Below are positions 46,797 through 55,947 of a stretch of DNA of 64,000 bases, one piece after another. The translations under genes were made by a program, and so were the position numbers. Each line of letters opens with the position of its first letter. Positions within the stretch are counted from its first letter, which is position 1. This stretch comes from DAOVFN01 sp964607835. Lineage in GTDB: Archaea; Aenigmatarchaeota; Aenigmatarchaeia; QMZP01. The notes under the pieces were generated by a model. The model made no database searches, was not told the origin of the DNA, and worked only from the letters and a program-made list of their open reading frames with translations. The DNA lies in contig CAZSLL010000003.1 in NCBI GenBank assembly GCA_964607835.1, positions 17,682-81,681 on the forward strand. Reading direction: 5' to 3'.

Positions 46797-49088
46797 ATGC
46801 CAGACAAGAACGAGCCAATAAGCCTGAAGGTCGGGGAGCTGACCAACAGGGAGGAATTCGGAAGGGGCATAGTCAGGATAGACACCAAGACAATGTCCAA
46901 GCTGGGGTCCAAGGAGGGGGACGTTGTCCAGCTCCACGGAAAGGAGGTCACCACAGCCCTGGCCGTGAGGGCCTATCCCGCTGATGTCGGGCTCAATCTT
47001 GTCAGGATGGACGGAATCACCCGGAGGAATGCCGGGATAGGCGTGGGCGAGACCATAAAGGTCGCCAGGATAGAGCCCAAGGAGGCCAAGAGAGTGGTCC
47101 TGGCCCCTGCCCAGAAGGGAATCATGCTCCAGATGAGCCCGGAGCTCCTCAAGAAGAACCTGTTCATGCGCCCGGTGACAAAAAAGGACATCATAATGCC
47201 CTTCCCTGTGGTCAAGCAGAGGAGGCAGTCCCCGTTTGATGACTTCTTCGGCATGAACCTGGAGGACATATTCTTCACCCCTGTACCCGGCGAGACCAAG
47301 CTGGCGGTGGTTTCCACCAATCCAGAGGGCGTTGTGAGGATAACCGACGCCACTGAGGTGGAGCTCAAGCCAGAGGCCGTGGACATAGTGGAGGATGCCA
47401 GGATACCCACCCTGACCTATGAGGACATAGGAGGGCTGCACGAGGAAATCAAGAAGATTCGCGAGATGGTGGAGCTGCCCATGAGGCATCCAGAGCTCTT
47501 TCAGAGGCTGGGTATAGACCCGCCCAAGGGCGTTCTGCTGTACGGCCCGCCGGGGTCAGGGAAGACCCTGCTGGCGAAGGCCGTGGCCAACGAATCAGGC
47601 GCCCAGTTCACAGCCATCAACGGCCCTGAGGTCATGAGCAAGTGGTACGGCCAGAGCGAGGAGAACCTCAGGAAGATATTCGAGGAGGCTGAGAAGAACG
47701 CCCCTGCCATAATATTCTTCGACGAGATAGACGCCATCGCTCCCAAGAGGGAAGAGGTCTCCGGAGAGGTGGAGAGGAGGGTGGTTTCCCAGATACTCAC
47801 CCTGATGGACGGCCTGAAATCAAGGGGGAAGGTCATAGTCATAGCCGCAACCAACAGGCAGAACGCCCTGGACCCTGCCCTCAGGAGGCCCGGAAGGTTT
47901 GACAGGGAGCTCGAGATTGGGGTCCCTGACAGGAAGGGCAGGGAAGAGATACTGCAGATTCACACCAGGAACATGCCCATGGCAGACGACGTGAGCACCA
48001 AGGGGCTGGCTGACGTTACCTACGGGTTCGTGGGAGCTGACCTTGAGTCCCTCACCAAGGAGGCCGCCATGCTCTCCCTTAGAAGGAACCTCCCTGACCT
48101 CAGCTGGAAGCAGGAGGAGGAGCTCCCGAGCGACATACTTGAGAAGCTAAGGGTCACCAAGAAGGATTTCGAGGAAGCCCTCAAGGTGGTGGAGCCATCC
48201 GCCATGAGGGAAGTGCTGGTGGAGATTCCCAAGGTCACCTGGGATGACGTGGGCGGGCTCACGGACGCCAAGCAGAGCCTCAAGGAGGCCGTGCAGTGGC
48301 CCCTTGAGAAGCCCGAGGCCTTCACCAGGCTGGGCATCAGGCCGCCAAAGGGGATCCTGCTGTACGGCCCGCCAGGCACTGGCAAGACCCTGCTCGCGAG
48401 GTCAGTGGCCACCGAGTCAGGAGCCAACTTCATTTCCATAAAGGGCCCTGAGGTGTTCAGCAAGTGGGTGGGTGAGTCAGAGAAGCGGATAAGGGAGATA
48501 TTCAAAAGGGCCAAGCAGGTAGCTCCCACCATAATCTTTTTCGATGAGATAGACGCCATCGCACCCAGGAGGGGAGGGCATGACTCAGGTTCAAGGGTAA
48601 CGGAGAACGTGGTGTCCATGATTCTGACCGAGATGTCAGGCCTGGAGGACCTGCACAACGTGGTGGTCATAGCGGCCACCAACAGGCCGGACATGATTGA
48701 CCCCGCCCTGCTCAGGCCGGGAAGGTTTGACCGGCAGATACTGGTTCCTGCACCAGAGGACAAGGCAAGGCTCCAGATACTCAAGATACACACCAGGAAC
48801 ATGCCCCTCGGCAGGGACGTCACCCTGGACAAGCTCGTCAAGGAGACCGAGGGCTTCTCAGGCGCTGACATAGAGGCCCTTGTCAGGGAGGCCGGGCTCC
48901 ATGCCCTGAGGAAGGACTTCAATGCCAAGACCGTGGGCTGGTCTGGGTTCAGGGAGGCCCTGGCCACGGTTACCCCGAGCATAAACACAGAGATGGTCAA
49001 GTTCTATGAGCAGATAGCGGACAGGATGAAGACCAGGGTCAGGAAGAAGGGCGAGAAGGAAGAGGACGAGATGGTGTACGTGGGCTAG
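46797..49088 (+). CDS. cdc48: CDC48/VCP (VAT)-type AAA+ unfoldase
   Basis: 763 residues from ATG 46797 (GGGAG 8 bases upstream; GTG 46788 and ATG 46791 are alternatives). An N domain (double-psi barrel, residues 1-190) precedes two AAA modules: D1 with YGPPGSGKTLLAKA and IIFFDEIDAIAPKRE, and D2 with YGPPGTGKTLLARS and a second DEIDAIAPRR. Both arginine-finger regions are intact. VAT/CDC48 unfolds proteins for the proteasome. C-terminal EEDEMVYVG resembles an HbYX-like tail. Confidence 0.96.
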   Translation: MPDKNEPISLKVGELTNREEFGRGIVRIDTKTMSKLGSKEGDVVQLHGKEVTTALAVRAYPADVGLNLVRMDGITRRNAGIGVGETIKVARIEPKEAKRVVLAPAQKGIMLQMSPELLKKNLFMRPVTKKDIIMPFPVVKQRRQSPFDDFFGMNLEDIFFTPVPGETKLAVVSTNPEGVVRITDATEVELKPEAVDIVEDARIPTLTYEDIGGLHEEIKKIREMVELPMRHPELFQRLGIDPPKGVLLYGPPGSGKTLLAKAVANESGAQFTAINGPEVMSKWYGQSEENLRKIFEEAEKNAPAIIFFDEIDAIAPKREEVSGEVERRVVSQILTLMDGLKSRGKVIVIAATNRQNALDPALRRPGRFDRELEIGVPDRKGREEILQIHTRNMPMADDVSTKGLADVTYGFVGADLESLTKEAAMLSLRRNLPDLSWKQEEELPSDILEKLRVTKKDFEEALKVVEPSAMREVLVEIPKVTWDDVGGLTDAKQSLKEAVQWPLEKPEAFTRLGIRPPKGILLYGPPGTGKTLLARSVATESGANFISIKGPEVFSKWVGESEKRIREIFKRAKQVAPTIIFFDEIDAIAPRRGGHDSGSRVTENVVSMILTEMSGLEDLHNVVVIAATNRPDMIDPALLRPGRFDRQILVPAPEDKARLQILKIHTRNMPLGRDVTLDKLVKETEGFSGADIEALVREAGLHALRKDFNAKTVGWSGFREALATVTPSINTEMVKFYEQIADRMKTRVRKKGEKEEDEMVYVG

Positions 49089-49136
49089 GCCTCGTGGCCT
49101 TCCCAAATTTATTTCTTTCACCCTTTATTTCTTTCA

Positions 49137-49379
49137 ATGTCAGACAAAGAGCCCTGTCCTTCAGGGTGTTATTTCAAGTCATCAGCAGGAACGGTTCATC
49201 TTGTAAACAGGGGAGGCGAATATTCCCCATTTTATATTGACAGCTATGTAAGCAGCAACCTGATGAGCCCGCCTGTCAGGTACAGGACGGTTGCGGAGTT
49301 CTTCGGGGTAAGCCATGCTGACATATCCAGGCATCCCGCCGGAAGGCTGACTGATGACAGGTTCCTCAGCTTCCTGTAG
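49137..49379 (+). CDS. small hypothetical protein
   Basis: 80 residues, MSDKEPCPSGCYFKSSAGTV start, with a Tyr/Ser-rich middle. It lies between cdc48 and memo on the same strand. AT-rich TTTATTTCTTTC precedes. No family recognised; moderate confidence that it is translated. Confidence 0.5.
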   Translation: MSDKEPCPSGCYFKSSAGTVHLVNRGGEYSPFYIDSYVSSNLMSPPVRYRTVAEFFGVSHADISRHPAGRLTDDRFLSFL

Positions 49380-49411
49380 GATTATAAAAGCCAGCTCCTC
49401 AATTCCTAACC

Positions 49412-50233
49412 ATGGCCACCGAAACCAGGAAGCCCGCCGTGGCGGGCATGTTCTACGACTCCAGCAGGGAGGGACTTGAGGAAACGCTTGGCAACCTGTT
49501 CTCAGGGATAAAGGAGGGTCCGGTATATAACGGTGTTATATCCCCCCACGCCGGCTATCCCTACTCAGGGAGGACCGCAGCACGCGCGGTCTCCGCCCTC
49601 AGGCCCTCCAGGAGGTTCATAATCCTGGGACCCAACCACACAGGAATGGGGGGCGCATTCTCCACCATGTCCTATGGCTCCTGGGAGACCCCCCTGGGAG
49701 AGGTCCCCATAGACCATGCAATGGCCAGGGAAATCCTTGGGTGCGGCCTTCCTGAGGATGATGCCCTGGCCCACTCCAGGGAGCACTCCATAGAGGTCCA
49801 GCTCCCCTTCCTCCAGCACCGCTTCGGCTCAGGCATATCCTTCGCGCCCGTATCCATAATGGGCTTTGGCCACACCCAGGCCTTCCTGGAGCAGTGCCGG
49901 GAGCTGGGCTCCTGCCTCGCCGGAGTCGCGGAGAAGCACGACGCCAGGCTAATAGCGAGTTCTGACTTCTCCCACTACGTATCCTGGGAGGCTGCCAGGG
50001 ACAAGGACGGCAGGGCCTTTGAGATGATTAAGGACCTTGACCTGGAGGGATTCTTCAGAACCCTGCACAAGACCCATGCCTCTGTGTGCGGGTACGGCCC
50101 CATAGCCGTGCTCATGGCCGCTGCGAAGAAGCTGGGCTGGGAAAAGGTGGAGGTCCTTGACTACACTTCCTCAGGCGAGGTGACCGGGGACACCCGCGAG
50201 GTCGTGGCCTACGCTGCCCTGGGCTTCAGATAA
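49412..50233 (+). CDS. amrB: AmmeMemoRadiSam-system protein B (Memo)
   Basis: 273 residues. KPAVAGMFYDSSREGLEETL opens the fold; the metal site uses VISPHAGYPYSGRTA, LGPNHTGMGGAF, EHSIEVQLPFL and SSDFSHY. Memo proteins are iron-dependent dioxygenase-like. It belongs with AmrS at 25301, but the genes are 23 kb apart and AmrA is not seen. TATA-like ATTATAAAAG at 49380-49389. Confidence 0.93.
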   Translation: MATETRKPAVAGMFYDSSREGLEETLGNLFSGIKEGPVYNGVISPHAGYPYSGRTAARAVSALRPSRRFIILGPNHTGMGGAFSTMSYGSWETPLGEVPIDHAMAREILGCGLPEDDALAHSREHSIEVQLPFLQHRFGSGISFAPVSIMGFGHTQAFLEQCRELGSCLAGVAEKHDARLIASSDFSHYVSWEAARDKDGRAFEMIKDLDLEGFFRTLHKTHASVCGYGPIAVLMAAAKKLGWEKVEVLDYTSSGEVTGDTREVVAYAALGFR

Positions 50234-50339
50234 TATAATCCCCGCGGGATTACGCTAATCCTCCCTGATGGCACACTGCAAGCCACTGATACCTTCAGAT
50301 TAACCCCTTTTCTGTTAACTTCCGATTATTGTTGTCCAA

Positions 50340-50577
50340 ATGCACTGCTGACGCAGGCAGCTTCCTGATGGAAGCAAACGTTAGCGGAAAAAGCATAAAC
50401 CAGCACACCGATACCTTTAAAATAACCCTTTTACTGCTACCTTTCCCGCCAATTAACCACAAGGCAGTTTAACAAAACCGAATGATTGTTGAACCCAATG
50501 CACTGCTGTCGCAGGCAGCTTCCTGATGGAAGCAAACGTTAGCGTAAAAAGCATAACCCAGCACACCGATACCTTTA
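50340..50577 (+). repeat. 82-bp direct repeat, two near-identical copies ending in a TATA box
   Basis: Copy 1 at 50340-50421 and copy 2 at 50498-50577 differ at about three positions. Each contains hairpin GCTTCC-TGAT-GGAAGC and ends with ACCGATACCTTTAAA, a TATA-type element. A degraded third copy lies at about 50255-50320 (CTGATGG and GATACCTT retained). Copy 2 drives the small gene at 50636; copy 1 has no ORF behind it. Confidence 0.85.
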
Positions 50578-50603
50578 AATACCCTTATTGTAACTATCTT
50601 ATA

Positions 50604-50621
50604 GTGACAAATGATTGTCAC
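50604..50621 (+). promoter_or_regulatory. leader hairpin before the 54-residue protein
   Basis: GTGACAA-ATGA-TTGTCAC is a perfect 7-bp hairpin, followed by GGGAGGTG and the ATG at 50636. TATA CCTTTAAATACC at 50571-50582 sets the transcript start just before it. Confidence 0.6.
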
Positions 50622-50635
50622 AGGGAGGTGGCAAA

Positions 50636-50800
50636 ATGGCAGAGAAATATACCGACGGAATAAAGTATGGTGGACCAATAGGCGATGTTGATCCGAACGT
50701 GTGGCTTGCCCAGGTGAATGAAGAGTACAGGAGAGCAGGCTCAAACCACAAGGAACCAGATAAAAATACTTTCACGCCATGGGTAGTGAATGGCGATTAA
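50636..50800 (+). CDS. 54-residue small protein with strong translation signals
   Basis: MAEKYTDGIKYGGPIGDVDP, then a charged helix and a final PWVVNGD. It is preceded by GGGAGGTG, a leader hairpin and a repeat-borne promoter, so it is probably highly expressed. Codons include AAA, ATA and TAT, less GC-rich than its neighbours. No family recognised. Confidence 0.72.
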   Translation: MAEKYTDGIKYGGPIGDVDPNVWLAQVNEEYRRAGSNHKEPDKNTFTPWVVNGD

Positions 50801-50835
50801 GGGTTTGTTATTGCCCTTTTTCAATTCTTTCAGAA

Positions 50836-51072
50836 TCAGACAGGAGCGGGCTGGCCCTTCTCCTCCTTCTTTTCCTCTTCCTTCTTGGGCTCTGGCATCT
50901 TCGGAAGCAGTGTCTCAAGGATTCCCTTTTTCTCAGGTACTGTCTTGCACACCGTGCCCCCGCACTCAGGGCAGATGCCCTTCTTTGCGAGGCGGCCGTT
51001 CTTGTACCTGACCTCCTTCTCACTCTTCATTTCCACCATCTTCCTGCAACGCACGCAGAAACCCTGTGTCAT
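50836..51072 (-). CDS. DUF5679-type zinc protein
   Basis: 78 residues: MTQGFCVRCRKMVEMKSEKE and GICPECGGTVCK form a treble-clef-like four-Cys site, with an acidic/Lys-rich tail. Small archaeal DUF5679 proteins match this pattern. TATA-like GTTTATAAAATCC at 51099-51112 is shared with the divergent histone gene. Confidence 0.8.
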   Translation of the reverse strand: MTQGFCVRCRKMVEMKSEKEVRYKNGRLAKKGICPECGGTVCKTVPEKKGILETLLPKMPEPKKEEEKKEEKGQPAPV

Positions 51073-51144
51073 TGAATCAGCCTGGGAATACTTGTTCCGG
51101 GGATTTTATAAACCTTGGGAATGAATACCATACCAGGTGAATGC

Positions 51145-51354
51145 ATGGCAACATATCCCCTGGCCACGGTGGAGAGGATTATGCGCGAGGCAGGCGCGAA
51201 GAGGGTTTCCAAGGAGGCCCGCGCCCTGTTCGCCGACTACATGGAGAAGATGACCCAGGCCCTTGCCATGGAGGCCGGCGAGTTCGCCGAGCACTTCGGA
51301 AGGCGCACCATAACCGAGAAGGACGTGGAGCTCGCCAAGAAGCGACTGAAGTGA
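51145..51354 (+). CDS. archaeal histone
   Basis: 69 residues from ATG 51145 with AGGTGA just upstream: ATYPLATVERIMREAGAKRV, then SKEARALFADYMEKMTQALA and GRRTITEKDVELAKKRL, the complete three-helix histone fold. These dimers wrap DNA like HMfB. No N- or C-terminal tail. Confidence 0.96.
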   Translation: MATYPLATVERIMREAGAKRVSKEARALFADYMEKMTQALAMEAGEFAEHFGRRTITEKDVELAKKRLK

Positions 51355-51378
51355 ACCTTCAGGGGCATGCGCTCCTCG

Positions 51379-52695
51379 CTATACCAGCAAGCCGCCCATT
51401 TCGGCCACTATCTTTCCCCTTACAATGGTGTAAGCGGCCCTTCCCGGGAAATCCATTCCCTCGAACGGCGACCACCCGCATTTTGTCTGATAAGGCGGCC
51501 CTATCTCTGTGCACCTCTTCATGCTGGTCCTTTCCAGGACAGTGAGGTTTGCCAGGTAGCCCTCCTCAATCCTTCCCTTTTCATGGAACCCGTAGAACTG
51601 CGCAGCATTGTAGGAGGTGGCCCTGGCTAGTTGTTTCGGCTCCATCCCCCTCTCCAGCAGCAGGCATGCGAAACCCCCGTAGTGCTCCACAGAGGGTACG
51701 CCGGACGGGGCCTGCACGAATCCTGCCTCCTTCTCTTCCCTGGTGTGCGGGGCGTGGTCAGTGGCCAGGAAATCCACATTCCCGCCAACCATTGACCCTG
51801 AGACGTATTCCATGTCCTCCCTTGGCCTCAATGGAGGATTCATCTTGCCGAATGCCCCCAGCCTGGACAGGTCGTCCTGGCAGAGAACCTGGTGGTGGAT
51901 GGTGGCCTCAGACTTCGCCCTTCCGTGCTCCCTGATGAGCTCCAGCCCTCGCTTTGTGGAGACATGGCATATTGTCACCGGCACCCCGTAGGAGTCAGAG
52001 AAACCCAGGGCATGGTATATGGCCTCTGTCTCAGCCTCTCCCGGCCTCATGAGGGAATGCATCATGGGCCCCAGCTCATTGAACCTGCTCCCGTACCTTT
52101 CTGCAGCCCTGTCCAATACAGGCTGGTGTTCGCAGTGCAGCGCTATGGGAATCTGCTCGCCAGTGTAAGGGGACAGCAGACCCTTTGCCTGGGCGAAACC
52201 CTCTTCTATGTCATCCAGGTCATCCAGGTTGAGGGTGCCGGTGGTCTCTCCCATCTGCATCTTGAATGCAGGAACCACCTGGGCCATCTCCCTGAATGCG
52301 TAGAGGTTCCCCTCACCAATCCCGCCGTAGAACTCCAGGTCTATCGCGGAATCCCTCTCTGCGATGGCCCTCTTCTCCAGCACCCTTTCCCGGCTGGTTG
52401 TCTGCTTCTGGTTGTTGACCATGTCCATTGCCGTGGTGACCCCTCCACGGGCGGCAGCCCTGCTCTCAGAATAAATGGTGGCCTTGTGCTCCCAGCCAGG
52501 CTCCCTGAAGTGTACATGGGTGTCGATGAATCCCGGGAACAGGAGCTCGCTGGAAGCCAGCCTTATGTTCCTCCTGCCAGTGATGGGCCTCTCCGATATA
52601 TATGCAATCCTCTCCCCCTCTATCCCTATGTATCCATAATGCTCCCCGTCTATGGGGTCCACGAAGCGCCCCTCAATGGCCATGTCAAATGTCAT
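51379..52695 (-). CDS. pyrC: dihydroorotase
   Basis: 438 residues. Amidohydrolase fold with metal-binding DTHVHFREPG near residue 58, carboxylated Lys region VVPAFKMQMGETTG, LHCEH, ICHVSTKRG and FLATDHAPHTREEKE. It closes carbamoyl aspartate to dihydroorotate. The start overlaps the pyrK stop by four bases (ATGA), so it is the last gene of pyrD-pyrK-pyrC. Confidence 0.95.
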   Translation of the reverse strand: MTFDMAIEGRFVDPIDGEHYGYIGIEGERIAYISERPITGRRNIRLASSELLFPGFIDTHVHFREPGWEHKATIYSESRAAARGGVTTAMDMVNNQKQTTSRERVLEKRAIAERDSAIDLEFYGGIGEGNLYAFREMAQVVPAFKMQMGETTGTLNLDDLDDIEEGFAQAKGLLSPYTGEQIPIALHCEHQPVLDRAAERYGSRFNELGPMMHSLMRPGEAETEAIYHALGFSDSYGVPVTICHVSTKRGLELIREHGRAKSEATIHHQVLCQDDLSRLGAFGKMNPPLRPREDMEYVSGSMVGGNVDFLATDHAPHTREEKEAGFVQAPSGVPSVEHYGGFACLLLERGMEPKQLARATSYNAAQFYGFHEKGRIEEGYLANLTVLERTSMKRCTEIGPPYQTKCGWSPFEGMDFPGRAAYTIVRGKIVAEMGGLLV

Positions 52696-53462
52696 ATTTG
52701 CACCCTCCTCCCTGAACTGAGCCTTTTCCTCTTCCCGAAGTCCCCTCCCTTGAGCATGCTGTAGGGGAAGACCGGGCCGTCCAGGCAGGTCAGGTACCCG
52801 TCAACCTCGCAGGAGCCGCATCCCCTGCCACCACACTTCATGTACCTCTCCATGGACAGCATGATGTCCCCCTCGTCCACGTGCCCGGAGGCCTCTTCAG
52901 CAGCCCTGGCCATCATCCTCTCTGGCCCGCAAATGAAGAACTGGTCCCCCTTCCCGGCATCCAGCCTGCTCATGTAATCGGTCACCTTGCCCCTGAAGTC
53001 CCCAGAGCCGTCCTCAGTGACCCTGATACATTCATCATCAAGGAACCCTGGCAGGTCCTCCCTGGTTCTGGCCCCTGCCAGCATGGTGACGTTCTCTTCG
53101 CATAGTCTGTTGGCCAGGAAATACAGCGGCACAGAGCCGAACCCCCCGCACACCAGGTGCTTCCTCGCACCCTCCCTGGCGTAATCCGTGAATGAGTTAC
53201 CCAGGGGTCCCCTCACCATGACACTGTCCCCTGGCTCCAGCCTGAAGGCCTCCTCTGTGAAGGGACCGACCCTCTTGATTCCCAGCTCCAGGGGCTCGTC
53301 CCCCATGACAGAGAAGGGCTTCTCAGCCACACCGGGCAGCCAGAGCATCACGAAGTTGCCTGGCTCGGACGCGAGCTCCCTCTCGAAGACCAGCCTTTTC
53401 AGGTCCCTGGCCACTTCCCATACCTCTGCAATCCTGTACTCCTGGTGATAGTCGCTGCTCAT
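52692..53462 (-). CDS. pyrK: dihydroorotate dehydrogenase electron-transfer subunit
   Basis: 256 residues from ATG 53462, which overlaps the pyrD stop as TAATG; GAGAGGTGG lies upstream. FAD/NAD-binding folds (GNFVMLWLPG, RGPLGNSF, CGGFGSVPLYFLA) and the 2Fe-2S motif CGGRGCGSCEVDGYLTCLDG. It passes electrons from dihydroorotate via PyrD to NAD. Confidence 0.94.
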   Translation of the reverse strand: MSSDYHQEYRIAEVWEVARDLKRLVFERELASEPGNFVMLWLPGVAEKPFSVMGDEPLELGIKRVGPFTEEAFRLEPGDSVMVRGPLGNSFTDYAREGARKHLVCGGFGSVPLYFLANRLCEENVTMLAGARTREDLPGFLDDECIRVTEDGSGDFRGKVTDYMSRLDAGKGDQFFICGPERMMARAAEEASGHVDEGDIMLSMERYMKCGGRGCGSCEVDGYLTCLDGPVFPYSMLKGGDFGKRKRLSSGRRVQI

Positions 53463-54406
53463 TACTTCCACCTCTCCCTGAGCTCACTGAGGTTCCCTGC
53501 CCCGCAGCCCTCCATCTCCTGTTTCAGCTCCGAGACCACCCTTTCCATGTAATCCCCGAACTCCGGCGTTGGGAGGTCCCTGAAGGCCGTTCCCATGGCA
53601 ACTGCATCCGCGCCCTCTGAGATATATTCCGCTATGTCCCTGCCTGTCTCTATCCCTCCCATGCCTATTATCGGGATGCCGGAGTCCAGCGCCCTGAGCC
53701 TCCTCACGCTCTCCAGGCCCATGGGCTTTATGCCCGGGCCTGACAGGCCCCCCACCCTGTTGGAGAGAACCGGATAGCCCACTCTCTCCACATAGGGGTC
53801 AGTGGGCCCTATGGTGTTGGTGGCTGAGAGGGCGTCAGCCCCTCCCTCCATGGCTGCCCTTGCAGAATCCTCCAGGCTGTCCAGGCTGTATGAGAGCTTC
53901 ACAACCAATGGGTTCCCGGTGGCATCCCTGATGGCCCTGGTGAACTCCAGCACGGCCCCGGGGTCAGAGCCCAGCACCCTCCCGGCCTTCTCCCCTGGCC
54001 TTGGATGGGGGCAGGAAACATTGAGCTCGTAGGCATCGCACCATTGCTCCATGCCATTTGCCATCTCCCGGAGCTCCCCTGTGTCTGACCCGAAAAGTGA
54101 GACAATGAGGGGCCTTTCCAGTGGATAGACCTCCATGAGCTCCTCCACCATGGGGTGATAGGTTTTCTCCGGGTCCCAGTATCCGGGGTTGGAGAGCCCC
54201 ACCGCGTTTATCCACTCCTGGTCAGAGTAGCGAGAGAAAACAGGGGTCTGGTTGCCCCCTCTCTCCAGATAGCTCACGCTCTTGGTGACCAGCCCTCCCA
54301 GGCAGCCCTGCCTCCTCCTGAGCACAGAGGGGAATGAGAGTATGCCTGACGCGTTCATTATGGCCGGGTCGAGTCCCAGCCCGCAAATCCTGGCAGAAAC
54401 ATCCAT
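53462..54406 (-). CDS. pyrD: dihydroorotate dehydrogenase, class 1B
   Basis: 314 residues, TIM barrel. MNASGILSFPSV, NAVGLSNPGY, catalytic Cys in YELNVSCPHPRPGE, ATNTIGP and GMGGIETGRDIAEYISEGAD are the family motifs. With PyrK it forms the NAD-linked enzyme that oxidises dihydroorotate to orotate. First gene of the minus-strand pyr operon. Confidence 0.94.
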   Translation of the reverse strand: MDVSARICGLGLDPAIMNASGILSFPSVLRRRQGCLGGLVTKSVSYLERGGNQTPVFSRYSDQEWINAVGLSNPGYWDPEKTYHPMVEELMEVYPLERPLIVSLFGSDTGELREMANGMEQWCDAYELNVSCPHPRPGEKAGRVLGSDPGAVLEFTRAIRDATGNPLVVKLSYSLDSLEDSARAAMEGGADALSATNTIGPTDPYVERVGYPVLSNRVGGLSGPGIKPMGLESVRRLRALDSGIPIIGMGGIETGRDIAEYISEGADAVAMGTAFRDLPTPEFGDYMERVVSELKQEMEGCGAGNLSELRERWK

Positions 54407-54795
54407 GCAAAAAACTTCTCCGTAATCCTCCTTATCATTGTGGTATGGATTTTTATTCCCGCCCTGTTCTCAGACCCGGGTCATAGCCCGCCCATTCCTG
54501 GGTAAGCAAAAGCCCTCCCTTGCTATGCCTTTTATTATACAGAAAAACCGGCTAGCTACCCAACGCTTTAAATTGCTTCCCCTGCTACTCCTTACCATAA
54601 TGCTCCCAAATTAACCAACAAACAATAACCAGGCCTGCAATCCCGCGGGGATATGCAGAAGAGCCGTCGAAACCAGGGCTTCAAAGAAACCCCGCCCATG
54701 AGGGCGATAGCCATAGTTTATGCTTTATGTTTCACCAGTTAATCCATTTTGTTTCTGTCCGCGGTTCTCTCAGGACAGGGGAAAGGAGGCCTTCC
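54407..54795. other. intergenic region upstream of the SD-rich island
   Basis: About 390 bases with no convincing gene. It holds AT-rich promoter-like stretches (CTTTAAATTGC near 54567; AGTTTATGCTTTATG at 54715-54729) and short GC hairpins around 54640-54710. A strong AAAGGAGG lies at its end for the next gene. Confidence 0.4.
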
Positions 54796-55230
54796 ATGTA
54801 CCGTAGATACATCAAGGTTCACATCTTCTGCGGGTTCATTATGTGGTTCCTAACCGGCTTCTTCTTCGGGGGCTACAGGGACTTCTCCATCATGATTGCC
54901 TTCGGGCTCGCCGGGGCCCTGGTCGGGTTCCTGTCCCTCTGCTCCCTGGAGCTGCTCAGCGGACTTCCGGACTGGTTTGACGATACCACGCCCAGGTACT
55001 TCGCCATCACCATTACCGGTTTCCTGATTTCGCCCGCTATGGGAATCCTGGCGTCGCTGGCCCTTTCGAGTTGGCTGCCTTCCAAACCTGGCCTGTTCAT
55101 CGCGGAACTGGATACCCTTCCCCTCAGGTGCATAATATTTGGTTTCCTGTCACTATTCACATTTGAGTTTCCGAGGTCAATGACCCTGAGCATGTCCCCA
55201 ATCAAGCCGCACAGAAAAGCGGCTCAATAA
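54796..55230 (+). CDS. multi-pass membrane protein, first gene of the island
   Basis: 144 residues from ATG 54796, preceded by AAAGGAGG. Four membrane helices (FCGFIMWFLTGFFFGG, MIAFGLAGALVGFLSL, FAITITGFLISPAMGILASL, CIIFGFLSLFTFEF). Ile codons are mainly ATC/ATT. Function unknown. Confidence 0.65.
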   Translation: MYRRYIKVHIFCGFIMWFLTGFFFGGYRDFSIMIAFGLAGALVGFLSLCSLELLSGLPDWFDDTTPRYFAITITGFLISPAMGILASLALSSWLPSKPGLFIAELDTLPLRCIIFGFLSLFTFEFPRSMTLSMSPIKPHRKAAQ

Positions 55231-55300
55231 ACCAGCATAAGGAAAGGAGGTGAGAACGTAAGCAAATCCCAACTAAATCCCAACTAAAACAGAAAACATC

Positions 55301-55921
55301 ATGGACAGGAGGGAGATTATGCGCATCAGAGACATGGGAAGAGAGAGAATCCGAAGGCTCCGGCCCGGGGACGTTACCCGCTTGCTGTTGCAGGAGGACG
55401 TGTACCACATCCTCAGGGAGCTGCTCAGGGAGAGGTTCGTGGGCCCCTTCATGCTGCTCCTGGGCGAGGGAAGTGGCGATGAAGCCAGGAAGAGGGCGGC
55501 CGACGAGCTCAACGCCCTGGCTTCTGATATTCCCGAGGGTGTCATGAACGTGCTCGCAAGGAATATGGTCATAAGGCTCAGGGAGGGCATTCCCATCCAC
55601 AACCCCACCGCGGTCTTGGACCTGTCAGAGGAGCAGGACAAGCTGGGCCACAGGATATCAGAAAGCATCAATTCCGTTCACAAGCCAAGAGTCGTCAGTG
55701 GGAAGGGGGAATTCAGAAAGAATGACAGGCTGCTGGTGGCGTGCTTCTGCGTGCCTGAATGGTTGGTCCTTGACCAGGTCCTGGATGAGATAATCCCGCC
55801 TGACCTCGGCATCACCGTGGAGCACAAACTTACAGCGGTAATCGACGCAACCGGCAACGGAAGCTGCGGCAGGCGGTCCCTGGTAAGCCTCCTGGATCGC
55901 AGCATCACGGAGCACCAATGA
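55301..55921 (+). CDS. PRTase-like paralogue 1 (no PRPP loop)
   Basis: 206 residues. Middle region VMNVLARNMVIRLREG resembles RRIFARQIADNMRRVL of PyrE, and NDRLLVACFCVPEWLVLDQV sits where PyrE has RKLILIEDLCTRGTGVTEAI, followed by a matching IIPPDLGITVEHKLTAVID. The PRPP-binding D-x-x-x-T-G-T is replaced by CFCVPEW, so transferase activity is unlikely. No SD at proper distance; AAAGGAGGTGA at 55243-55253 is 50 bases upstream. Overlaps the next ORF. Confidence 0.75.
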   Translation: MDRREIMRIRDMGRERIRRLRPGDVTRLLLQEDVYHILRELLRERFVGPFMLLLGEGSGDEARKRAADELNALASDIPEGVMNVLARNMVIRLREGIPIHNPTAVLDLSEEQDKLGHRISESINSVHKPRVVSGKGEFRKNDRLLVACFCVPEWLVLDQVLDEIIPPDLGITVEHKLTAVIDATGNGSCGRRSLVSLLDRSITEHQ

Positions 55922-55947
55922 CCTCATTCAGAAAGAAAGGAGTTGCC

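Noticed and set aside
50340..50577. Repeats as C/D box sRNA genes
   Set aside because: CTGATGG resembles a C box, but copy 2 lacks the CTGA at the matching D position.
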